64,000 bases of DNA from Streptomyces sp. NBC_01689 (GTDB lineage Bacteria; Actinomycetota; Actinomycetes; Streptomycetales; Streptomycetaceae): positions 9,672,001 to 9,736,000 of the forward strand of contig NZ_CP109592.1 of assembly GCF_036250675.1 (NCBI RefSeq), read 5' to 3'. Made by a program: the position numbers and the translations under genes. Position 1 is the stretch's first letter. Each line of letters begins with the position of its first letter. Below, piece by piece: positions 51,932-63,900 of the stretch. The notes below the pieces were generated by a model. The model ran no database searches. It was not told the origin of the DNA and saw nothing but the letters and a program-made list of their open reading frames with translations.

Positions 51932-54900
51932 ATGAACGAGCCGGTACCCGCGGACGCCCGGACCACCGTTTCGGCCCACGAACCCGTGGCCGTGGTCGGC
52001 CTTGCGTGCCGGCTGCCCGGCGCGAACGGACCGGACGCCTACTGGAGGCTGCTCACGGAGGGCCGCAGCGCCATCACCGACGCCCCCGCGGACCGTCGCA
52101 CCGGCGCACCGCACGACGACGCCTTCACCACCGGCCGGGGCACCACGATCCCCTACCGCGGCGGCTTCATCGACGCCCCCGCCGACTTCGACGCGGACTT
52201 CTTCGGCATCTCACCCCGTGAGGCCGAAGCCATGGACCCGCAGGCCCGGCTCGTCCTCGAACTGGGCTGGGAGGCACTGGAACACGCCGCGCTCCCGGTG
52301 ACCGGCCTGCCGCACGCCACCGGCGTCTTCGTCGGCGCCGACGTCTCCGACTACGCCGCCCTCGTCCACCGGCAGGGCCCCGAAGCCGTCGGCCACCACA
52401 CCGCCACCGGCCTCAACCGCGGCCTCATCGCGGGCCGCCTCTCCTACGCCCTCGGCGTCAGCGGCCCCAGCCTCACCGTCGACAGCGCCCAGTCGTCCTC
52501 CCTCGTCGCCGTCCAGCTCGCCTGCGACAGCCTCCGCTCCGGCGACTGCGAACTCGCCCTCGCCGGCGGCGTCCACCTCAACCTCACCCCCGACAGCACC
52601 CTGACCCTCGCCGAGTTCGGCGGCCTCAGCCCGGACGGCCTGTGCCACACCTTCGACGCCCGCGCCAACGGATTCGTCCGCGGCGAGGGCGCCGCCTTCG
52701 TCGTCCTCAAGCCCCTCGCCCGGGCCCTGGCCGACGGCGACCGCGTCCACGCAGTCATCCGCGGCGGAGCCGTCAACAACGACGGCACCGGCGCCACCCT
52801 CACCACCCCCGACGCCGCCGCCCAGGAAGCCGCCATCCGCAGCGCCTGCGCCCGCGCCGGCGTCGCCCCGGCCGGCATCGACTACGTCGAACTGCACGGC
52901 ACCGGCACCCGGGTCGGCGACCCCGTGGAAGCCGCCGCGCTCGGCGCCGCCATCGGCACCGACCCCGACCGCCGCACCCCCCTGGCCGTCGGCTCCGTCA
53001 AGACCAACATCGGCCACCTGGAAGGCGCCGCCGGCATCGCGGGACTGCTCAAGACGGTCCTCTGCCTCGCCCACGGCCGGCTCGTCCCGAGCCTCAACCA
53101 CACCACGCCCAACCCGGCCATCGACCTCGACGGACTCGGCCTGCGCGTCCAGCTGGAAACCACCGAGTGGACCACACCGGACCCCGGCCGGCCGCTGCGC
53201 GCGGGCGTCTCCTCCTTCGGCATGGGCGGCACCAACGCCCACCTCGTCCTCGAACAGGCACCCCCGACCACCCCGCCCGCACCCCGGCCAGCCGACACCG
53301 CACGGCCCGCCGGCGCCGAACCCCCCGTGGTGCCCTGGCTGCTGTCCGCCCGCAGCCCCGAGGCCCTGCACGCCCAGACCGCACGACTCGCCGCCCACCC
53401 CGCCGCCCAGGCCGACCCCGTCGACACCGGCTGGTCCCTGCTCACCACCCGCACCCCCCTCGCGTACCGGGCCGTCGGCGCCGCCACCGACTCCGCCGGC
53501 ATCCTGCGCCACCTCACCGCCGCCATCCCCCCGGGCCCCGCGGGCGGACACATCGACCGGCCCGTCTTCGTCTTCCCCGGCCAGGGCAGCCAGTGGGCCG
53601 CCATGGCGGACGAACTCATGACCACCGCACCCGCCTTCGCCGACCGGATCGCCGAGTGCGAGGCCGCCCTCGCCCCGCACGTCGACTGGTCACTCTCCGC
53701 CGTCCTGCGCGGCGACCCCAGCGCACCCTCGCTGGACCGCTCCGACGTCGAAGTCGTCCAGCCCGTCCTGTGGGCCGTCATGGTGTCCCTGGCCGCCCTG
53801 TGGCAGGCCCACGGCGTACGACCTGCGGCGGTCGTCGGACACTCCCAGGGCGAGATCGCCGCCGCCTGCGTCGCCGGCGCGCTGAGCCTGGAGGACGGCG
53901 CCCTGGCCGTCGCCCAGCGCAGCAAGGCACTCATCGCGCTCAAAGGCCTCAGCGGCATGATGTCCGTGGCCCTCCCCGAGCCCCAGGCACGCACCCTCAT
54001 CGCCGCCTGGGACGGCCGCGTCGCCGTCGCCGCCGTCAACGGCCCCTCCTCGGTCGTCGTCTCCGGCGACACCACCGCCCTCGACGAACTGACCGCCGAG
54101 GCCGAACACCAAGGCGTACGCGTACGCCGCATCGACGTCGACTACGCCTCCCACTCCGCGCACGTCGAAGCCGTCCAGGACGAGGTCCTGCGCCTCCTCG
54201 CCCCGCTCACCCCCCGCACGCCCGAGATCCCCTTCCTGTCCACGGTCACCGGCGACTGGCTGCGCGACGCCCGCACCGACGCCGCCTACTGGTACGCCAA
54301 CCTGCGCCGGCCCGTCCTCCTGGAACCCGCCGTACGGGCCCTGGCCGCCGCCGGACACACCGTCTTCGTCGAGGTCAGCCCGCACCCCGTGCTGACCACC
54401 CCGGTCCGCGAGACCGCCGAGGCCGCGGCCGCCCACCCCGAACACACCGTCGTCACCGGCACCCTGCGGCGCAACGACGGCGGCCTCACCCGCTTCTACA
54501 CCTCGCTCGGAGAACTCTGGACACGCGGCGCCGACGTCGACTGGACCCCGGCCTTCGCCGCCCACCGGCCCCGCACGGTCGACCTGCCCACCTACGCCTT
54601 CCAGCGCCGCCGCCACTGGATCGACACCACCCCCGGCACCCCCGCACACCCCCACACCGTCCCCGCCGCCCCCGCGCACCGCCCCCCGGCACCCGCCACC
54701 CCCACCGGCACCGGCACCGGCGACAGCCTCCGACTCGTCCGGGAGAGCGCGGCCCTCATCCTCGGCCACACCGACGCCGACGCCATCGACCCCGCACGCT
54801 CGTTCAAGGACCTCGGCTTCGACTCGGTCACCGTCGTCGAACTGTGCGACCGCCTCAACCGCGCCGCCGGCCTGCGCCTGCCCGCCACCGTCGTCTACGA

Positions 54901-57900
54901 ACACCCCACCCCCGCCCGCCTCGCCCGCCACCTCGACACCGCACACGACACCACCGCGACCGAGGCGGCCGCGCCCGTGGCGCGGGGCGCGGCGAACGAC
55001 GAACCCATCGCGATCGTGTCGATCGGCTGCCGGTATCCCGGCGGGGTGCGCTCGCCCGAGGACCTGTGGCGGCTGGTGCGTGAGGAGGCCGACGTCATCT
55101 CGGGGTTCCCCACGGACCGTGGCTGGGACCTCGACGCGCTCTACGACCCGGATCCCGACCGCAGCGGCACCAGCTACGTCCGCGAAGGCGGATTCCTGCA
55201 CGACGCCGCCGAGTTCGACGCCGGATTCTTCGGGATCTCCCCGCGTGAAGCCCTCGCGATGGACCCGCAGCAGCGCCTCCTGCTGGAGACCACCTGGGAG
55301 GCACTGGAGCGCGCCGGCATCGACCCGCACCGACTGCAGTCCACCCCCACCGGCGTCTTCATCGGAGCCACCGCCCCCGAGTACGGCCCACGCCTGCACG
55401 AAGCGCTCGAAGCGGTCGAGGGCCACGTCCTGACCGGCACCACGGCGAGCGTCGCCTCCGGCCGCATCGCCTACACCCTGGGCCTCGAAGGCCCCGCCGT
55501 CACCGTCGACACCGCCTGCTCCTCCTCCCTGGTCGCCCTCCACATGGCCGTCCAGTCCCTGCGCTCCGGAGAGTGCTCCCTCGCCTTCGCCGGCGGCGCC
55601 ACCGTCATGGGCGCCCCGGGCATGTTCGTGGAGTTCAGCCGCCAGCGCGGCCTCGCGGCCGACGGACGCTGCAAGCCGTTCGCGGAAGGCGCCGACGGCA
55701 CGGCCTGGGCCGAAGGCGTGGGGGTCCTGCTCCTGGAGCGGCTCTCGGACGCCCGCCGCAACGGCCACGAGGTCCTCGCGGTCGTCCGTGGCTCGGCGAT
55801 CAACCAGGACGGTGCGTCCAACGGTCTGACCGCCCCCAACGGCCTCTCCCAGCAGCGTGTCATCCGCGCCGCCCTCGCCAACGCGGGCCTGTCGGCCGTC
55901 GACGTCGACGCGGTGGAGGCGCACGGTACGGGCACCAAGCTCGGTGACCCGATCGAGGCGCAGGCGCTGCTGGCCACCTACGGGCAGGACCGGGACGCGG
56001 ACCGGCCGCTGTGGCTGGGCTCGGTGAAGTCCAACATCGGTCACAGTCAGGCGGCTTCGGGTGTGGCCGGGGTCATCAAGATGGTGCAGGCGATGCGGCA
56101 CGGTGTGCTGCCCAGGTCCCTGCACGCAGACGAGGTGTCGTCGTTCGTGGACTGGTCGGCCGGCGCGGTCGAGGTCCTCTCCGAGGCCCGGCCCTGGGCG
56201 GGGGACGACCGCCCCCGACGGGCCGGCGTCTCCTCGTTCGGCGTGAGCGGCACCAACGCCCACGTCATCATCGAACAGCCCGCACCCGGGCAGCACGAGT
56301 CCGGGCGCCCCGAACCCGACCCGTCCGCGTCCGAGTCGACCGTCCCCGACGAGCCCGCGTCCGAGGCGTCCGGCCCGGCGGCCGCCGAGCCCGCTGCCGA
56401 GCCCGCCGACGTCGTGGTCCCCCTGCTGGTCTCGGCCCGCTCTGAGAAGGCGCTCGACGACCAGACCGAGCGCCTTGTCTCCCACCTCCGGGAGACGGAC
56501 GCGCACCCCGTCGATGTGGCCTGGACCCTGTTCAATCACCGTTCCGTGTTCGAGAACCGGGCGGTGCTGATCGGCGAGGAGGTCGTCGCCTCCGGTGCCG
56601 CTGGGTCCGCCGCCACACCGCCGTCCGCCGTCTTCGTGTTCCCGGGTCAGGGTGCGCAGTGGGTGGGGATGGCGGTGGAACTCCTGGACTCTTCACCGGT
56701 GTTCGCGGCTCGTTTCGGTGAGTGCGCGGCGGCGCTGGACGGGTTGGTGGAGTGGTCGTTGATGGATGTGGTCCGGGGCGCGGAAGGCGCTCCCGGGCTG
56801 GACCGGGTGGATGTGGTGCAGCCTGTGCTGTGGGCGGTGATGGTGTCGCTGGCGGCGTTGTGGGAGTCGTTCGGTGTGCGTCCGTCCGCGGTGGTGGGTC
56901 ATTCGCAGGGTGAGATCGCGGCCGCGGTCGTTGCGGGTGCGTTGAGCCTGCAGGACGGTGCGCGGGTGGCGGCGTTGCGCTCTCGTGCGATCACCGCGCT
57001 GGCGGGTGAGGGCGGGATGGTGTCGGTGGCGCTCTCGCGGGAGCGGGCCGAGGAACTGATCGCGGCCTGGGAGGGCCGTATCTCGGTCGCGGCGGTCAAC
57101 GGGCCGACCTCGGTGGTGGTTTCCGGCGACGCGGACGCCCTGGATGAGCTCGTGGAGCAGGCCGGTGTTCAGGAGGTGCGGGTGCGTCGGGTCGAGGTGG
57201 ACTACGCCTCGCACTCCGCGCACGTCGAGCGGATCAGGGATGAGCTGTTGGAGGTTCTTGCTCCGGTCGTTCCGCGTGAGCCGGGGGTGCCGTTCTTCTC
57301 GACGGTGACGGGGGAGTGGATCGAGTCCGCGCAGACGGATGCCGACTACTGGTACACGAACCTGCGTCAGACCGTCCAGCTGGAGCCCGCTGTCCGGGCG
57401 CTGGTCGCGTCGGGTCATGGTGCGTTCCTGGAGATGAGCCCGCACCCGGTGCTGACCGTTCCGGTGGGGGAGACGGTGGAGGCGGCCGGTGTCGAGGCCG
57501 TGGTCACCGGTACTTTGCGCCGCGGTCAGGGCGGTCTGGCCCGTTTCTACACCTCCCTCGGTGAGGCCTGGACACGCGGTGTCACCGTCGACTGGGCCCA
57601 GGCGTTCGCCGAACAGCGTCCGCAGCGCGTCGAGTTGCCCACCTACGCCTTCCAGCGCCAGCGGTTCTGGCTGGAGTTGCCGAAGGCGTCAGCCGCGGCG
57701 GATCCGGTGGACGAGGCGTTCTGGAAGAGTGTCGAGGACGGTGACCTGGAAGGGTTCGCCCGTACGCTCGGCATAGAGGACCAGGAGTCGCTGGGCGCGG
57801 TCGTGCCCGCCCTGTCCTCCTGGCGCCGCGGCCGCCGCGAGCGTTCCACCCTCGACAGCTGGCGCTACCGCATCGTCTGGCGGCCGCTGTCCATCCAGGC

Positions 57901-60900
57901 GCCCACCGGCGCGCACGCCGACGGCAGTTGGCTGCTCGTCGTCCCGGAGACGTTCGACGACGCCCCGCTCTTCCGGGCCGTCCTCGGCGCCCTCACCGAA
58001 CGGACGGACGGCGTCAGCGTTTTGACCGTCGGTACCGCGGACTCCGAGCGGCAGCGACTGGCGGAACGCCTGCGGGCCGAGGCCGAGAACCGTACCTTCG
58101 GCGGCGTCCTCTCCCTGACCGGCCTCGACGAACTGCCGCACCCCGAGCACGCGTCCGTACCCCGTGGCCTGGCCGTGAGCCTGACCCTCGTGCAGGCGCT
58201 CGGCGACGCGGAGATCCAGGCACCCCTGTGGTGCCTCACCCGCGGTGCCGTCGCCACCGCCGACGACCGGGCACCCGCCGCACCCGTACAGGCAGGTGTC
58301 TGGGGACTCGGCCGCGTCGCCGCCCTCGAACACCCCAAGCGCTGGGGCGGTCTGATCGACCTCCCCGAGGCGGCCGACGAGTCCACCCTGAAGCTGCTCG
58401 TCCACCTCCTCGCCGGACAGGGCACCGAGGACCAGATCGCCGTCCGCGCCAGCAAGGCCTACGGCCGTCGGCTCATCCGCGCCCCGTACGGCCAGGCACC
58501 CGCCACCCGGTCCTGGAAGCCGAGCGACACCGTCCTCGTCACGGGCGGCACCGGCGCCCTCGGTGTCCGTATGGCGCGCTGGCTCGCCGGCCAGGGCGCC
58601 GCCCGTCTCGTCCTGACCGGACGCCGCGGCGCCGACACACCGGGCATGGACGAGGTCCGCCGGGAACTCGAGGAACAGGGCACCTCGGTCAGCGTCGTCG
58701 CCTGCGACATGGCCGACCCCGGCTCCGTCACCGCGCTGGTCCGGCACCTGGAGCAGGAGGACGTACCGCCCGTCCGCACGGTCGTGCACGCCGCGGGCAT
58801 CAGTGCCCTGGGATCCCTCGACGACGCGGGGATCACCGACCTGGTGTCGACCCTGTCCGGCAAGGTCCTCGGCGCCGACCACCTCGACGCCGCACTCGAC
58901 CCGGCCGCACTCGACGCCGTCGTCTACTTCTCCTCCATCTCCGGCACATGGGGCGTCGCCGACCACGGCGCCTACGCCGCCGCCAACGCCATCCTCGACG
59001 CACGCGCCGAGCAGCGCCGCGCGGACGGCGTGCCCGTCCTCTCGGTCGCCTGGGGCCCCTGGGCGGGCGGCGGCATGATCGCCGAGAACCTTCAGGACAC
59101 CCTCCGCCGCCGCGGTGTGCCCGTCATCGATCCGGACACCGCCGTCACCGGTCTCCAGCAGGCCCTGGACCACGACGAGACACTCATCGCGCTCGCCGAC
59201 GTGGACTGGCGCCGCTTCGCCGGGGTGTTCACCTCGGTCCGGCGCAGTGACCTCCTCGCCGAACTGCCCGAGGCACAGGCCGCCGACGACGAGAACCCGG
59301 CACCCGGAACCGACCCCACGCCGCTCCAGCACCTGGCGCCGCTCGACCCGGCCCGCCGCCGCACGGCCCTGCTGGACCTGGTCAGCCGACAGGTCGCCAC
59401 CGTCCTCGGCCACGACAGCGCGGAGGACATCGACACCGAACTCGCCTTCAAGGACCTCGGCTTCGACTCGCTCACCGCCGTCGAACTGCGCAACCGCCTC
59501 GGCCGGACCACCGGACTGCGGCTGCCCACCACCGTCGTCTTCGACCACCCCAGCATCTCGGCACTGGCCGACCTCATCGACGCACAGGCCTTCGGCTCCC
59601 GGCAGGACCCCGCCGAGGCGGCCGCACCGGTGGCGCGGGGCGCGGTGGACGGCGACCCGATCGCGATCGTGTCGATGGGGTGCCGGTATCCCGGCGGGGT
59701 GCGTTCGCCCGAGGACCTGTGGCGAGTGGTGCGTGAGGAGGCCGACGTCATCTCGGGGTTCCCCACGGACCGTGGCTGGGACCTCGACGCGCTCTACGAC
59801 CCGGATCCCGACCGCAGCGGCACCAGCTACGTCCGTGAGAGCGGATTCCTGCACGACGCCGCCGAGTTCGACGCCGGATTCTTCGGGATCTCCCCGCGTG
59901 AAGCCCTCGCGATGGACCCGCAGCAGCGCCTCCTGCTGGAGACCACCTGGGAGACGCTGGAACGCGCCGGCATCGACCCGCGGGCACTGCGCGGCAGCAG
60001 CACCGGCGTCTACCTGGGCCTGACCGACCAGGAGTACGCCGCCCAACTGCGCGCGGCCGCGGGGGAGGCCGAGGGATACCTGGCCACCGGAGCGGCGGCG
60101 AGCGTCGCCTCCGGCCGCGTCGCCTACACCCTGGGCCTGGAAGGCCCCGCCGTCACGGTCGACACCGCCTGCTCCTCCTCCCTGGTCGCCCTCCACATGG
60201 CCGTCCAGTCCCTGCGCTCCGGAGAGTGCTCCCTCGCCCTCGCGGGAGCCGTCACCGTGATGTCCGGGCCCGGCCCCTTCGTCGCCTTCAGCAGGCAGCG
60301 GGCCCTGTCCCCGGACGGTCGCTGCAAGCCCTTCTCCGCCGAGGCGGACGGCTTCGCCCTGTCCGAGGGCGCGGGCGTCCTGCTCCTGGAGCGCCTGTCC
60401 GACGCCCGCCGCAACGGCCACGAGGTCCTCGCGGTCGTCCGCGGCTCGGCGATCAACCAGGACGGTGCGTCCAACGGTCTGACCGCCCCCAACGGCCCCT
60501 CCCAGCAACGAGTGATCCAGGCGGCCCTGGCCAACGCGGGCCTCGCCGCCCAGGACATCGACGTCGTCGAGGCGCACGGTACGGGCACGAAGCTCGGTGA
60601 CCCGATCGAGGCGCAGGCGCTGCTGGCCACCTACGGGCAGGACCGGGACGCGGACCGGCCGCTGTGGCTGGGCTCCGTGAAGTCCAACATCGGTCACAGT
60701 CAGGCGGCTTCGGGTGTGGCCGGGGTCATCAAGATGGTGCAGGCGATGCGGCACGGTGTGCTGCCCAGGTCCCTGCACGCCGACGAGGTGTCACCGTTCG
60801 TGGACTGGTCCGCCGGCGCGGTGGAAGTCCTTTCCCAGGCCCGGCCCTGGACCGGCGACGAGCACCCCCGACGGGCCGGCGTCTCCTCCTTCGGCATCAG

Positions 60901-63900
60901 CGGCACCAACGCCCACGTCATCATCGAACAGCCCGCACCCGTACCCGCCGAGCCCGCCCCCACCGACCTTCCCGACCCCACGGGCGTGACCGTCCCCCTG
61001 CTGGTCTCGACCCGCTCCGAGAAGGCGCTCGACCAGCAGACGAAGCGACTCCTGGCCCATCTGCGCGACACCGACCCGGGCGAGACGGGCACACGCCCCG
61101 TCGACGTGGCCTGGACCCTGTTCAACCACCGTTCCATGTTCGAGAACCGGGCGGTGCTGATCGGCGAGGACGTCGTCGCCTCCGGTGCCGCAGGGTCCGC
61201 CGCCACACCGCCGTCCGCCGTCTTCGTGTTCCCGGGTCAGGGTGCGCAGTGGGTGGGGATGGCCGTGGAACTCCTGGACTCTTCACCGGTGTTCGCGGCT
61301 CGTTTCGGTGAGTGCGCGGCGGCGCTGGACGGGTTGGTGGAGTGGTCGTTGATGGATGTGGTCCGGGGTGCGGAAGGCGCTCCCGGGCTGGACCGGGTGG
61401 ATGTGGTGCAGCCTGTGCTGTGGGCGGTGATGGTGTCGCTGGCGGCGTTGTGGGAGTCGTTCGGTGTGCGTCCGTCCGCGGTGGTGGGTCATTCGCAGGG
61501 TGAGATCGCGGCCGCGGTCGTTGCGGGTGCGTTGAGCCTGCAGGACGGTGCGCGGGTGGCGGCGTTGCGCTCTCGTGCGATCACCGCGCTGGCGGGTCAG
61601 GGCGGGATGGTGTCGGTCGCGCTCTCGCGGGAGCGGGCCGAGGAGTTCATCGCGGCCTGGGAGGGCCGTATCTCGGTCGCGGCGGTCAACGGGCCGACCT
61701 CGGTGGTGGTTTCCGGTGACGCGGACGCCCTGGATGAGCTCGTGGAGCAGGCGGGCGGGCAGGAGGTGCGGGTGCGTCGGGTCGAGGTCGACTACGCCTC
61801 GCACTCCGCGCACGTCGAGCGGATCAGGGATGAGCTGTTGGAGGTTCTTGCTCCGGTCGTTCCGCGTGAGCCGGGGGTGCCGTTCTTCTCGACGGTGACG
61901 GGGGAGTGGATCGAGTCCGCGCAGACGGATGCCGACTACTGGTACACGAACCTGCGTCAGACCGTCCAGCTGGAGCCCGCTGTCCGGGCGCTGGTCGCGT
62001 CGGGTCATGGTGCGTTCTTGGAGATGAGCCCGCATCCGGTGCTGACTGTTCCGGTGGGGGAGACGGTGGAGGCGGCCGGGAGCGAGGCCGTGGTCACCGG
62101 TACTCTGCGCCGCGGTCAGGGCGGACTCGCCCGTTTCTACACCTCCCTCGGCGAGGCGTGGACACGCGGCGTCGCCGTCGACTGGGCACCGGCCTTCACC
62201 CCCTACACGCCCCGCCGGGTCGAACTGCCCACCTACGCCTTCCAACGCGACCGCTACTGGCTGGAGTTGCCGAAAGCGTCAGCCGCGGCGGATCCGGTGG
62301 ACGAGGCGTTCTGGAAGAGTGTCGAGGACGGTGACCTGGAAGGGTTCGCCCGTACGCTCGGCATAGAGGACCAGGAGTCGCTGGGCGCGGTCGTGCCCGC
62401 CCTGTCCTCCTGGCGCCGCGGCCGCCGCGAGCGTTCCACCCTCGACAGCTGGCGCTACCGCATCGCCTGGCGGCCCAGGCCCGCGCAGGCCGCACCCGCA
62501 CCGGGGGCACCCGCCCCGGCCCTCGACGGCACCTGGCTCGTCGCCGTCCCCGAGAGCCACCAGGACGACACTCTCGTCACGGCCGCCCTCGACGCCCTGC
62601 ACACCGCCGGCGCCCGGACCGTCCGGCTGACCGTGCCCGACTCCGCCCAGCGCGGCGAACTGGCCGGACGACTGCTCGCGGACCTGCCCGCGGACGTGAC
62701 ACCGGACGGCGTCCTGTCCCTGCTCGCCGTCAACACCCGTGCGAGCGACCACAGTCCGGGCGTCTCGTACGGACTGCTCGGATCGATGGCACTCGTCCAG
62801 GCCCTCGACGACGCCGCGATACCCGGCCGGCTGTGGTGCCTCACCCGCGGCGCGGTCTCGACCGGCGAAGGCGACCACGCCCCCGATCCGGCACAAGCGG
62901 CCGTATGGGGACTCGCCCGGGTGATCGGCCTCGACGCCCCCGATCGCTGCGGCGGCCTCGTCGACCTGCCCGCCGGTGACACGGAGTCCGCCGTACACCT
63001 CGCGCTCGCCCTGCTCACCCCGCAGACCGGGGAGGACGGCGGCCGAGAGACCGAGTTCGCGGTGCGCGGGGGAGGGGTCAGCGTCCGCCGTATGATCCGC
63101 ACACCGCTCCCCACGTCCGCGCGCGACGACGACACCTGGCGACCGCGCGGCACGGTCCTCGTCACCGGTGGAACGGGAGCCCTCGGCTCCCAGGTCGCCC
63201 GGTCCCTGGCCGAGGGCGGCGCCGAACACCTCATCCTGACCAGCCGGCGCGGCCCCGATGCCCCCGGCGCAAGCGAACTGTGCGACGAACTCACCGCCCT
63301 CGGCTGCCGCGTGACCGTCGCCGCCTGCGACGTCGCCGACCGCGAGGCACTCGCCGCCCTGCTCGCCCAGGTGCCCGACACCGCGCCCCTCACCGCGGTC
63401 GTCCACACGGCGGGCGCGGTCGAGACGGCACGGCCGCTGGGCGACCTCGCACCCGAGGACGCCGTCGCCGTGATGCACGCCAAGGTCCTCGGCGCGCAGA
63501 ACCTCCACGAACTGCTGAGCGGCCACCCCCTGGACGCCTTCGTCCTGTTCTCCTCCGGCGCCGGCGTCTGGGGCAACGGAGGACAGGCCCCCTACGCCGC
63601 CGCCAACGCCCACCTCGACGCCCTCGCCGAACAGCGCCGCGCCCGAGGACTGCCCGCCACCTCGATCGCCTGGGGAGCCTGGGCGGGCGGCGGCATGGTC
63701 GACGAAGAGGTCGGGGAGCAACTGCTGCGCCGCGGCGTCCCGGCGATGGCCCCCGAACTCGCGGTCCGCGCCCTGGCCGGGGCGGCCACCGGCCGGGAGA
63801 GCACCCTCGTGGTCGCCGACATTCGCTGGGACCGCTTCCTGCCCGCCTACTGCGCCCACGGACACCGGCCGCTCATCGACGAGGTGCCCGAGGTACGCGA

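Noticed and set aside
52481..52500. Cys-to-Gln change in the first KS as an inactivating mutation
   Set aside because: Gln at this position is the standard KSQ loading decarboxylase found at the start of many macrolide synthases.
57689..60778. Very long minus-strand open frame (over 1000 codons) opposite the PKS gene, and similar ones at 52211-53680, 53690-56539 and 34772-37213
   Set aside because: They mirror the third-position GC bias of the real plus-strand PKS genes, carry no recognisable domains and are Gly/Gln/Val-rich shadows.
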